This document shows positions 11,201-25,300 of a stretch of 64,000 nt of DNA, piece by piece. The stretch is from Sinonovacula constricta (taxonomy: Eukaryota; Mollusca; Bivalvia; Cardiida; Solecurtidae). The position numbers and the translations under genes are program-made. The stretch spans positions 23,012,047 to 23,076,046 of the forward strand of contig CM017563.1 of assembly GCA_007844125.1 (NCBI GenBank), written 5' to 3'. Within the stretch, counting starts at the first letter, position 1. Each line of letters begins with the position of its first letter. Under the pieces are notes generated by a model, which made no database searches, was not told where the DNA came from, and was given only the letters and a program-made list of their open reading frames with translations.

Positions 11201-14200
11201 ATAAATTAGCACCGTAGAAAAAAAAATCTTAAAAATAGATACCGACGTTAGAGCGTATTACGTGGATGATGATTACGTGGTTTTCTTCATTTGAAATAGC
11301 TAACTGTGCATCGGGGCTATGTAGGAAATACCTATTCATCTTTCGGCCTTTGTATGATAGTTAAAATTTAAATTTATACATATTTGTTGTTTATCTCATA
11401 AGACATTTGTAACTTAACTATTCTATGAGTTAATATCTCTGAGGTTTTTGTTGTTGTTTTTTTTCAATAAGGAAAACCCGCCGTGAAACTTTCATTTCCG
11501 TCGATAGTTTGACTGTGACGTGGTTGATTGTTTGTAGGCTAGTTTTGAATGTCCTTTAAAGTTTTAAATATATTGTTTTTACTGATACAAACATGGAACT
11601 GTTTGTTTGTTTATTGGGTTTATCGTCCCACCAACAGTATTTCTGTTATCTGGAGACGGTGTCCACTTGAAGCAGATATAGTGCTGCCTTTACTGTGTGT
11701 AATACCCGTGAATACCTGGCATGATACTACACCCAGTCACATTATCCTGACACCGGGCCAACCAATCGTGGAACTATCCTTATATTTGCTTGAGCGTTAG
11801 CAAGAAACTACCATTTTTAACGACTTTGGTATGTCGCGGCCCGGGATCGAACCCGGTGCCTCCCGTACCTGGAGCCGACGCTCTACCGATTGCGCTACCA
11901 GGTCCGGTACATAGAACTGTATATTTATTTAAGCTTAAACAATTTGCAACTGAATCTGAATCAATCCGACATACCATCTGTATACATGATGTTTGACTTT
12001 ATAAGAAATAAAAAAGGCATTATCACCTTTTCCTGGATTATTGATGACCCCATTACATCCACACGTTTCCTGTGTGAATATTGTTCCTGGTGCACAATGC
12101 ATGGCTGGAGATCCATGAGCATCCAGGTCCCGATATACACTCTGCTGGGAGACAACTCCTATTAGCCGACACTCTAGAATATACAACATCATCTAATAAA
12201 AGTAACCAAGATGTGAAAGGCTATTTGTTTTACTCGCTAGTCATAAACATTCACCATCGTTTGGGATTAGACAATATGTGTAAACGTGAAACTCCAGAGT
12301 ATAGAAACAAACTGTTAAAAATAAACAATCTTAAGATAATTGTTAAAGGGTTTGGCTTGGGTGACAAATAAGAAATTCAACCAAAATTGTGAAATGAGTG
12401 CGGAGGAAACGGAAAAATTTGAGAGTAATAAAGAAGCATTGATGTACCCCAAAACACATAATTATTCTTCGATATAAACTAATGTTGTCATTAATATACT
12501 TAAAAGTCAATGTTCAGGTTTGTTTTGGTCTATATGTTTTTAAAATACCATTGTGAGAACGAATGTATATCGACGTGTTTCATTGAGTCTGTAATTTCAT
12601 GGGTTTTGTACTAAGAAGTTTACACACCTTGTCCATAATCGTTAGGACAATCCTGTAATAAGCAAACTAGGTTACTGGCCGGCACGCACTGACCTTCTTC
12701 TACATCGAACCTTCGACCCTGGCGACAACACATTGGCTTGGCAAAACCTTCATTCGACATAATGCTCGCCATTAGTAGACTTCATGTAAGGTATTTTATT
12801 GATTACTTGATGTTGTGTTGTTTTTTTCAGTTAAACAATACTATGTAAAAACTAGTTCTTTGTCATACAGATAAGGTCCAAATCAATGAATTCAAACTGA
12901 CTATCACAAATTTCAAAAGGAGTCAAATATGAATTAATTTAACAAAATGCCTTTTGCTAACTTGTAAAACATAAATTGATTAAATTGCACGATTACATAG
13001 TTAATCTTCATTTTTAAGAACAAAATTATAATATATCAATCTTAATACCTGCTTTGCTGCAATGGATATACGTTCGACAATTATCGTCATCTGTTTTCGT
13101 AAAGGTGGTTTCACCATAATCCTGACACAATTCTATTTAAACAGAAGAACACTTTATTTATCGGTTATAGCAGTTCATCAAACAATAATGTGTTAACAAT
13201 AAATAAATAAGTTTGACAATTGGAGTATTTTTTGCACTGCCATGTTTCCTGTTTTTGTTAACTTAATGCACGTGAATCTTAGATGTTGAATACATGACAC
13301 ACATAACGTTTATGTCATCAGTACCACACACAAACGGAAATTGTCTGGAAAACTGAAAATTACATTTTAACATTGTAGTCGTCATGTATATTTCAAATGC
13401 TTCAGAGAAAGTTTTACCACCACTGTTATATTCATTTACAAATGTTTGTATGCATACCCTCAGGCTGAACTACGGATACTGTTATTTCTGGAGACGTAAT
13501 GTCCGCCACAATGTTTCTAGCTGTACATTTGAATATGCCATGGTCGTCGAACGTAATATTGATAATCTCTAACGAATTTGCCGTCGAGGCAGGAAACGGA
13601 TGGTTGCCCTTAAACCAGTGAACGGATGCAGGAGGGTCAGCATCGGCCTCACACTCGAGTCTCACAGTAGAACCTGGAATTACTGTTGCATTTCTAAATG
13701 TCGACTTAAACCGTGGAGGTTTTGAGCAGAACATATTGAGTCCGGTCAGTGACTGAATGGTATTGTACACATCCTCTGCAAGCTTGAATGTTTCATCTAC
13801 TGACGTGGTGTTGCGTTGAAGAAGGGACATAACGCCAGATTCAAGAGCAGTTATCAAATCTCTAATGTTTGTTATGTTTGGAAGTTTGTCTTCATCTTCA
13901 TACAGATCATACATTGTGGTTACTGCATAGAACAAACAGTCTTCAAATCCTGAACACTTTTCTTCCTTAAAATATGTAACAGATGTATTCCTCATTGCAC
14001 TGACCCACCACTCAATAACTGAAGTTTTCCCCACACTTTCCATTTCATCGCTGATCAATTTTGATGCAATTAGGTTCGCGTTTTTAACTTCTTTAACGAC
14101 TGGGTCATCATTAAAATGTTTTTTGGCATCGCCGAGTGCGTCATAGAGTTCGTTTCTGCTTAAGCCATAAACTGATGAGGCATATACTTCACTAATGTCA

Positions 14201-17200
14201 GCACTTTCCAGTGTCATATCGTTCATGATTGCCTCAAAATCAAAGTCATTTGTAACGTCACTCACATTTTCTGGTAACAGCATGCTGCTTTTAGATTCGT
14301 TAGCAATGTCAAACAAAGCTCCGAATGATTCCAGCAGAAAAAGTTCCACATGTTTTACTGACCTACATTTATCTGCAAACCATTTTTTCCTTCCTTCGTA
14401 AGTACTCGATACATTGCCGCTCATGCCAAGTGTTTGATTTATGATATCAAAAAAATCTGGAATCCCTTCCGAATCATTCAGAACATTCTCAGCATGTCGA
14501 AGATTTCTAAGAAATGCATGCATCTTAATTGAAGATGTGTATGATATGTCTCTTTTCTTGCGGTCAGATAAGTTCTCGAATGTTTTGATAATTTGATCAA
14601 TTGTAGCTTTGGCTGCCCTCCATATTGTTTGTAATGCATTTCTAAAGTCGATTCTCATCCCAATAGTAGTCCATCCAAGTCTAAAAGCATTCACCTCGCA
14701 AGAAACTTCAAAGACCGGAAGGTCTGTAGTATGTATTTGCACCTCAAAGTGACAATTTTTGACGTCAATGACCGATTTCAAACCGTATTCTATTACAAAT
14801 TCTAAAATCATCGCAAAACCCCGAATAACATATTTAACACCTTCGAGAGCATACTTAGCACCTTCTAAAATGCCCTTCGTTAGCTCTAACGCTGACTGAG
14901 CCAATTGAACCGCTCCTTCGGCGATGTCTAAAACAACCCTCGACTTATCTACTATGACTTGCGCAGCAGACACGAAAGCTTTTGCAATATCAAAAGCAAG
15001 CAACGGTACTTGAACAAACGCTTTTGCTATTTCAAGGGCTGCATAGGCTAAGCTCCTTACTACTCTACAGGCAAAGTTTTCCAATGCGCACTTTGGTTCG
15101 GGTACACTGATCATGCAGCTTGTCCACGAGCAGCATGGATAAGGAAACCTTATACCTAGAACTCTTTTGTGGCATATCTTACATTTGGGACCTGGAATAC
15201 ATAGTTCCTTACAAGTTTTGATTTTACACAGATTGTTAATCTTTCTTTGTTCGTCTGATAATTTGTCTAAAGCACGGCGGTAATGTCCCTTTGCTTTTTC
15301 GAGCTTTTGTTTTTCACGCTCTAGATTTTCTATTGCTTTGTCGAATGCTGCGTTAGCTTTACGTTTGTCGGGTTTTTTATGTTCTAACCAATTCTGAGCT
15401 TTTGTCAGTTCATTTTGTGCTTTCGTTAAACCGTCTTGTGCATTGCTAAGTCTCTTATTAGCCTCGTCGGCAACTTTCCTGGTAAGCTTGATCAATCCGT
15501 CTAAATAACTGTCTTGAAAAGAGTCGCTTTTTCTTTGTATTTGTCTTTTATTACGTGCATTAGCCACGAACCGGCCTTTGAGTGTGAACGTGAGTGCATA
15601 CCATTCGTCGCCTCGCGTTACTGACATGTCGATTTGTGCCAAGAATATATTCCAAACGTTTCCTTCTATATAAACATGTAGGCCATTTTTACTTAAAAAC
15701 AAGTCAGATGTCGTAGAAATTCCTAGAATTCGTATATAAACGTGGAAGCGAAATACAACTTCCTGCGATGCTATTCCAATCGCACCACCAAAGCCGCTAC
15801 CTGACTTGCTTACAATGAAAGAGCCCAGTTTCTCTTCACGAGAATATCTGCCAAGTATAATGATAGCTCGTGTATTATTAATCAGTTTATATGCTTCTTC
15901 AAAACGACTGCATCTTGCTACAACGTCGTTTAAAACACTTACCTCAACGTCTAGCTCACCGAAGTCAAATCCAAATAGTTTTACTCCGATTGAATATTTC
16001 AAACCAAAAGCTGAATAATCCTCTACGGCTGATGTAACCTGTTCTGAAACTTTCGCTATGGCTTTGTAAATGCTGTCCATAATCTTTGCCAGCTCGTCTT
16101 TAATAAAGTCTGTGATTGTGTTTAGTGTTTCACTGGCAATGAATTTAATTGCGTCATAGAAATTCACTACAGCTGTTTTTAGTTTTACCAATTTTCTCCA
16201 CAGATATGAAAGCAGTTTATGAGTTTCTGAGGGGTCACCTTTTTTGAGCTTCTCCTGTTTCGCTGATAAAGTTGTATTGATTTCTTTGACAGCAGTTTTA
16301 GCGTCATCAACAAAACTTAAGCTTACATTATGAATGGAAAGTTCAGCTGATTGAATAATATCTTCTAGAAAATTGCTAAGGCTATTTAACGATTTGACTA
16401 AATATCCAATCTCGATGCCGATATCGTTGCTACTTTTTCTAGAAAGTGTTTGTGATACATTTGTAGTAAAGTACGCATATAGTCGGGATGATGCTTTCAG
16501 AATCCAGTCTCCGAGAATAGGAACGTTTGAAAATGGATTAATGGTAATAGTAGTGGCAAAGAAAATTCCAGGTGGATTAGCAATATTTGTTGGAGATCCA
16601 TCTCCACACCATTTGCGGTCTTGGGGACCTGTAAGAAGAACAGAAGTACATACAAATATGTACCATGTACGACCTCCTACTAAAATAAGGCCCAATCAAT
16701 ACGATAATGCTGAAATCATTTTAGCAACTTATGATGGATAAAGACATTTGATTGAATTGTGCCTCAGGCAAAGAGCTGTTTGTAACATATAAACCATAAC
16801 TTGTCTGCACGTAAACGAAGTATTAAAGACTAGACTGACCATCATCAGTTTCAATTGTAGTCAGCAAAGGGCAGCACAGTAAGTACCGATGACTAATGTT
16901 GTTGTTTTCTACCTATTAATCGATTGACCCGATAAATGGTATAAGTACAGTTCAGAGTTATTTAAAAGATATAATATAACACTATCAAGAGCAACACCAT
17001 CATTTACTAAACTGGAATTACTTAGCGGCATTTCTTTTATAAAAGCGTTGAAATACAATCTTCTTAAATGAAGTCTCACCTCCAATCGACATGTAAACAT
17101 CTATGTTGGTGTTCTGTAGATCTAACAGAGTAATGGCGTAGTTGGTGTTGAACAGAGTAAACTTCAACATGGCATGTGACATACCTACATGAGCCAGGAC

Positions 17201-20200
17201 ATTCCATTCGTCGAGGAATACTCCGGTCAAAATCTAATACATTTAGCATGGAAAAAAAAATATGTGTATTCAATCAAGAAATATTCGTTTGGCTAATTAT
17301 TCGTAACCATTAATCAATTCAACGAACCATACATTGCGCCTTGATTTATTTATATGATTCGGCCATTTCATATCCCTTTGAACATTTCTGTCATTGAAAC
17401 GTATCGGATATCTTACACCTTTATAATGGCAAAAATGTTTTACATACGGATGCATATATTTTCTAAAACAAATTTGTTCAGTACAAGATATTGATCGGTA
17501 TAGATACATACATAGAACGCATACACATAACGTATGTAAAAAAAAATGTTACCTGACTGGGGCTTGGAACGGAGATGAAAACGTCAACAACGGCATTAAC
17601 GGTAAACAAACTCGTGTTGTAGTTGACGTCACCTTCTATCCAAACGTTACTATGGTTAAACGTTCTGTAATTTTTTTAAGTACATTTAAGGTGTTATCTG
17701 ACATGTTTTATGTCAAAATCACCTAACTTGAGTGTGATCATGTCTTTGTGTCATTGGGAATTATGAATGGCCCTAGGCTTCGGATTTACATTTAGATGTG
17801 TGTTTGTTTATTATTACATGATAAGACAGTATTAATCAAGAAACTATCTTGATATGAATTGCCATTTTTTCTCAATCCATGTTAGACAAAATGAAGATTT
17901 CCCCCCAAATATAAACTTCGAATTTGACGATTTTTTTTCTTTGTTAGGATAACAGATATTTGTTATTCTTTCAAAATTACAATAAAATAATGATAGGACA
18001 TAGTGCATTATTTGTAGAAAATCAGTCTGGAACATCAATAAACAGCTTTTATCAAAACCCTTATGTTTATACCCATGTTATTCCTGAAAATCAGAACAGC
18101 AGTATTTATCCAAATCTCTCTAATACCATGCTCTACTAGGTGATTTTCACATTGAGAAATATTCAGAAAGCCAAAAATATTTTATTTACAGTTTGAAATG
18201 AAATGCAAAAGTATGCAGTAATGCAATATGTATAACCATATATATATGGGCATTAACGCCATCGCAACAATTCATCAAATGATATATGTTAATGTCTCTT
18301 ATGTCAACTATATTACAAAGCATTCAGTTTTAAGTTAAAACTGAATGCTTTGTAATATAGTTGACATAAGAGACATTAACATATATCATTTGATGAATTG
18401 TTGCGATGGCGTTAATGCCTATATATATATATATGAACTTTTTAACTACATATATGTTTTTACATTATATATGTTTAACGTATTTTAATATCATTGACAT
18501 TGATCTTATAATATTTTATATAATAAAAATGCTAAGACCTACTTAATGAAATGAAGACGGTCATTAAACATGTTAAGTTAAAAGCATTCAATTAGATGTC
18601 TGGACAAAACCACTTACGGGTAGGTAAAAAAGTGGTCTCCGTTCCACAGCTTGAGACTCCTAGCTACTTTGTGCACGTTAAATAACTTGTCAATAGAGAT
18701 GCCAATCCCGCTAGGAAGTAATGCTAGTTTCTGTTTGCTGAGCATTTTAAAAACATCATAATCTTGCAAAAGGTGTCTGGAGCCCTCCGGGATCCGCAAG
18801 AAAACCGTACCGCCATATTTCTGACAGATATCTATGATCAAGCAAAATTGACGTTCACCTGACGGTTTTGGAATATTCAGATGGTTGCCATAAATACTGA
18901 TCTCAAAATCGGTCTCAAAGCGAAACACAGAGTATAAATGCTCGTTAATGACCGGTGCACCCTTACACCAAGCTGTATCATCAATGTCCTTGCCGTACAC
19001 AAAATCTGTTCTCATGTTCGCTGCTGCCAACAGACTGGAATTCACCCCTGAAAGCTGAAGAAAGTCTGGAAGAGCTGCAGATAATTTGTCAAAGATTGTC
19101 TTTAAAAAGGAGTTGCCTTGTACTAAATCAAAGAGGTCAGCCGGCGTCATTTCCATCGAGAGACACTCGTCGGTATTAGTTATCCCAACAGGAACGCCAT
19201 TTGCTGGTGTATGAGATGAAACGCCAAGGGAAATAGAAAAACTTTGTCCGGACTTGTTGACAGTCACACCGCTGAGTGATACAGGCAGGGAAAGTTCATT
19301 GATCTCAGCAAATATTACACCGGGAGAAAAAAAGATGTCGCTTTTTTTACGTGATCGGTACCAAGGTGATGTGGATGACAAGTGGACCTCGATTTTCTCG
19401 ATTTTCTTGATTTTCTTGGCATCAGGACAAGAAGTTAATAGAATATCATGGCAACCTTGAGGTAATAGTTGCCTGGCTAGACCTTTGCGCTCAAACACAT
19501 CACGCTGGGGCATATCTTTCTCCAATGTCATTTTCTTTTCTGTAAGCAGGAAGAAAATTACCCTCATCATCAAAGAACTAGTTTTATTCATGTTAAGATT
19601 GCAATACCTCATGTCTCATGCCAGCAATGTTAACAGCGAGATATTAAATGCCAAGTTACAGTTTTCCCTGTGAGCTTTAATTAAATGCACAGGTACTGAC
19701 TATATATTGAAACGAGCACTGTATTTGTTAGTAAATAATTATTTGGATACGTGTTTACCTCGGGTGCAGGAGAGCCCGTCAGATTTCAGCACAGAATCTG
19801 CATCTGTACAGGAACACACGAAGGAACCAATAGTATTTGTACACACTTGCTGACAGCCTCCATTTATGAACAGGCACTCGTTCACATCTAATGTTGGGTA
19901 GGGAAGATATTCATTAATATATGTTTCATTCAGCTATACAATGTTCCATTCATACGAAGTAACAATCCGTCCTAACTGTTTAGATTGGTGTTTAAGACAG
20001 GCCCATGCGCGATGTAGTTATCATCTAACCAATTCACCATATAAATAGTTCAAGTACATATGCAAATATATTTACATTGTTTGAGAATGGGTATACACAT
20101 ACATTATTTAAAGAAGTAGTCACAGACGCAGATCTCATGAAGAACGCGTTTCCATTTTTAAATGTTAAGTGCCGTTCAGAAGAATGTTAGAGAATACAAT

Positions 20201-22245
20201 AAAACAATGTAACAACATTGACCATTGTCTGGGCATTAACACAGCTCATATAGGCATTGAAGGTCATCACAGCCGTATACCCGACAAACCATTTACCAAT
20301 TGTTTAATCATTCAAGGAACTGTGTCCTTGTTTAATATGATATTTCCCTAATAATAAAAAAAATGACTTAGATATAAAAGTTAAACGCCATGATGTCTAA
20401 GTGGACTGGAGAGCGCCTTTTACAAAAACAGGTAAATAGACAGTGATCTTATGCATAGATGCTGCTGTGGGCAAACCTTAAGAAAGATATTGACGTAAAC
20501 ATTTGAGATCTAATAGTATAAACAAATTAAAATCAGATAATACCAAAGAAAACTAGTATTGGTGTCTATTCTTTAGAAAAGATTCGCATATTGTTTGTTT
20601 TGTTCTTGTGCGAACGTTTCAATATAGTATAAGAAACATGCCAGATTCCTTACACATAGTGTGATAGCACTATACTAATTCTACACAAATCTGGTTCCAA
20701 AACAACTCCTGTTAAGAGCTATTTTATTTGTAAGTGTATTACAGAAACTATTTTTCATTTTGTTAATTATTAAGGTTCAGTGACGGATGCGCTCGACAGA
20801 AATCCCAAATCTCAAGTTTGCCTCAAATAAGGGTTATATGCAACTGATAACGTCTTTCTATTTCAATGAAGATTTAAAACTATGTATGCAAACTTGATGG
20901 CCGACTTTCTTTACTACTCGTCCATTGTCGTAAACATTAAAATGCGAGTACACGACAAGCGAGCGTAACAAGTACACTTTTAATCTTTATTTCATAACTT
21001 CCCTTTCTTCGTATGCGATGATTTAGAAGCATTTTTATGGTTAACATAGAATATATTCAAGATTCTATTTCAATACTGTCGGTCATCGTTGCAGCAAGTT
21101 AATAGCATTTTAGATCTGTTGTGATTCAGGATGGGCATCAGTTAATAAAAACTGATATGATTGTCTTAAGACATTAAGGTCTTCTTAGAGAGTATTAACA
21201 GTGGCGCCTAAATCTTTATCAGTTATAAGCAAAAAATGTCGTAAAGTGGAAGCATAAATTTGGCAACAAATATACGGCACTCAAAATAATTAACTGGATA
21301 TAATTAATGTATTAATTTCATGATCTATTTTATTTATGAGCCTCGTGATGTAACACATTTATTATGAGCCTCGGGATGTAACACAATTAAACCAATCGAT
21401 AAAAACTATTTGAACCAGAAAACTGTAGATTTCTTTAATGTTGATTTAAGATTTGATACAACGCGAAGGAAGAGATGAAAATTTAAAAAAAAGAAATATC
21501 ACGCTTGAGACGTTTGTCTAAGAAATCGCTCTTAAACTATGCCTCACCTAGATCACAGGTATGTCCAGAATATCCCCGTGGACAAATGCATGTAAAGCGA
21601 TCCACGTGATCCACGCATGTGCCTCCGTTCTTACAGGGGTAGCTTGCACAATCGTCGAGATCTGCCACAGGCCAAATGTATGCAGCAGTTGGATAAAGGA
21701 ATACGATATATTTTCGTCCAGTAAATATACTCTGTGTGGTTAAACACCAAGTAAAGCAGACCAACAGTTCTAATTGACTCACCATGTTCGTCTGGATTAT
21801 TCGTTTTAGTTTAGTTGACACAAATAGCAGGTATTTTGTCGTGTATTATCAACTTTGTTGATGGCTCTGAAGTATTAATCACTCAAGTTTGGTGACAATT
21901 AAATACTTACTTGATCAATGTAATTGTGAAAGAGCTTACTTAATTAACACATACGCCCTTTAAGTGCCACGTACATATTGCGAAATTGTTTATTGCTATC
22001 GTGGCATCCAAACAGTAAACGACAAAGTAAGGATCAAAATCTTACGTGTGCATGTTCGACCATTTTTGGCTAGGACGTACCCGACGTAACACGAACACTG
22101 GTACGATCCGACAGTGTTGGTACATGACTGGGAACATCCAGACACCATCTTAGCACACTCGTCAATGTCTGGAGATAAATTAAGTAGTCAATGGTGCTAT
22201 TAAGAGGTCGTGGCTTTATTAACCAGACTTTTGCTATGTTGATTT

Positions 22246-22318
<73 letters not shown>

Positions 22319-25300
22319 TACAGTGTTTAAATTGAAGTGTTAAACTTCAAGTTGTTGTTATTATTATTACCATAGCAAGTGAAACCATCTGCTCCAAGGG
22401 TGTATCCGGGATGACAATCACAGTGGAGAGAGCCTGGTCTATCAACACATATCTGATTACATGTATTCTGTGGTGTGGCGCACAAGATGATTTCTGTTGA
22501 TTTATTAAAAAATGAGATATTAAGTTTTTGGCACCAATATGATTTGATGAGAATATCAGAAGTAAATATCGGAAGAAAGGCTCTGTATAAAACAAATAAG
22601 ATCATGACGTAGGTGAAATCTTCTTACACAGAAGAAAAAAACATTATGTATGTTGTCCTTTTAAGTATTATGTATCCTAAACCACAGACTAGCGAGGTTA
22701 GGCATTTATTTAGGGATAACATATAATTATATTGGTTTGATTGTTAAGTGATGACGAGTACTGATTATTGGCTTATTGGTGTTAATCATAAAAGTGGCCA
22801 AATGATGACTGGTGATGCTGGATATACACTTATATCAAATTTTAACACTATGTGCCATATTAAACGCACATCCTTTTAAAAAACTGACATTGAAAACTCT
22901 GTGGTAAGAATAAGTCTAATTTAACAAATAGTGCTACAAGATTGCCGTAAGTGACGAATCAAGTCGTGCCAGTATTGGTCATATTATTGATCTCATTTCG
23001 TGAAGGTATGAAAACAGCATTGTTAGAAAAGGTTTCGGTTCGAAATGATTCAGTTATATGTAAACAAACGTATTTAATCTGCGGTAATGATTTGTTTTCG
23101 ATTATTGTTTGACCTACTATCATTATTTTGGTTAAAGTTTTCACATTAATTGTTTAAGACTTTTAAAAATACATTTTGAGCTTATTGACTGTGTGTGCAT
23201 TTGGATGGACTTTTCACCCAATGTGCTATTAGATCTGCTTTAAAAATATTTTCCTTTTTCGAATATTTCGGACATTTGGAGTCAAGTAAACCATGTTTTC
23301 ATGCAGTATGTGCCTGTTCATCATTTAATAGAAGCCATTGTTATTCTTTCCAAGAAAAGAAAGATTTTTCGTCTACATAATCAAATATAATCATAATAAA
23401 ACATTTTTTTCTTGTTTCAGAAAGTTAATTAAATTTAAGATCAACAATATTCACGTAGTTCTTCTAATCGGAATAGTAAACTTTTCTATCTTCTAAACAC
23501 TCTGTGGATACTATTTTTCAATGATATCATAGAAAACTTCAGCGCTTGGACATTTATTATTAAAAAAGATCGGTTTTATTTTCAAAGCGTACATATGTGT
23601 AACCCATCAGGAAGTGCGAGATTAGAGCTCTGTAAAACTGGTTTAAGCCACCCAGTTGGTCCATATTGCCCACTGTCCGTTCAAAGGAGGTAAGTGTTGT
23701 GTTTTCCCTTTTTGTTGTGCCTATTTTAATTTTAGAATACATTGCAGTGCTCAAAGGACTTTGTCATACATTCTTACAATAAAAAATCAACAAGTCAAAT
23801 TCAAGGGACATGAGCCTAAGCCTTATATTTTATGCACAACGTAATTCAAAATGCCAAAGTATATTAAAATAATTAATTTGCTTATAACATCAAAAGTGTG
23901 AATACTTTTCAAATTTAAGCTGGCATAGAGATATTAGCTATCCAAACAAATTTGACAGGTTATAGCTTTTGGTATGCTTATAATTATGAACCTTATACTA
24001 ATGGAACTATGAAGTGCGAGATTAGAGATATGTAAACATACGTATTGAATCCAATCCATTTGCTCATTTTCCGTTCAAAGGTTGTTGTTTTTTCAGAATT
24101 TCCTTAACGTCCCAGTAATTGTGTCCCTCAAACATTTAAGCCTTGGAATATACTTTCTCATAGCAAATAGTACAAGATATAATACACGTTTGTAATTAAT
24201 ATCTCTAATAATACTTTATTAAAGTTTAGTACTCGTTGAGTGTGACACTTTACCTTTGTCCATTGTTTGGTGTTAATTTTTAACCATGGTCTCTTACAAG
24301 AGTATTGTGTAAACAAATAATGGTGTAAATAATGTAAATTGATTAGAACAAACTATAAGGATTGACAAGAATTATTATGTTGGCATGGCTTTAGCTATTC
24401 GACTTACATAGGAACTTGGGGTTGGAAATGGTTTTGATCAAACATCATACAGACTAGTCTAGGCGAGTTGTCTCTTTAAGATTTACATTGAATGTTGAAG
24501 CGAAAGTTTATGTTAAATTTATTAGACGTTTAATTCAAAATAAGACATTGGCATATATACATTACTTTTCAGTGAATAACGAATTTATCACATTTAATAT
24601 CACCATCGATTTATCTTTATCTGGATTAAGTTTATACCTTATAACTCTTAAACGACTGTTTTGCATATGTTAAAGTTTTACATGCACTTACGAACAAGCA
24701 GTATAAACAGGCAGATAGATAGGCTGAAAGTTCATAGGCTCTTGAAATGTGAAAAATATTCGTAAATGTGTAAAATTGAAAATTCGTAAACTCTTTAATT
24801 TCGCACTGAGATAATTTAGTCGTAATTGTACTTACGTATAATATGGCGTATAATTTGGACAATATTTTGTGAACATTCTGAGAGCATAGAATTCTTATAA
24901 AATCGAAGATGTTACTTTAATGTCAGGTACACTTGAATAAGCATTCAATTTGGTAAAAACCTAACAAAGTGTTTCAGACAATGCACATTGTATTTGTAAC
25001 TTAACAACATTTTTAACATGTGATTATTTAAGTAATACTCTGTTTTTTCTATCATCAAGCACAAAAAGACACTGTTCAAGCTACATTAATAAAGGATAAT
25101 AGTCAAGTGCTAAAAACAGTGCAAACTATACAAGTGAATACCGGAAGACCCTACAAATGCAACTTTAGACTGTTAAAGTAAAGATAAAATTTAACTACGA
25201 ACTGTAAGCAAGATATTTTTCGATTGTTTTCTATGCTTCATTTTTAACAATTGAGAAAGGAGAGATTAATAAATTTACGTGTGCATGTCTTCCCGTCGGC

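Larger units (their letters stand above)
22494..25278. other. intron, repeats only
   Basis: Contains two diverged copies of a dispersed repeat (listed at 23,605 and 24,010). No further exon seen. Confidence 0.4.
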
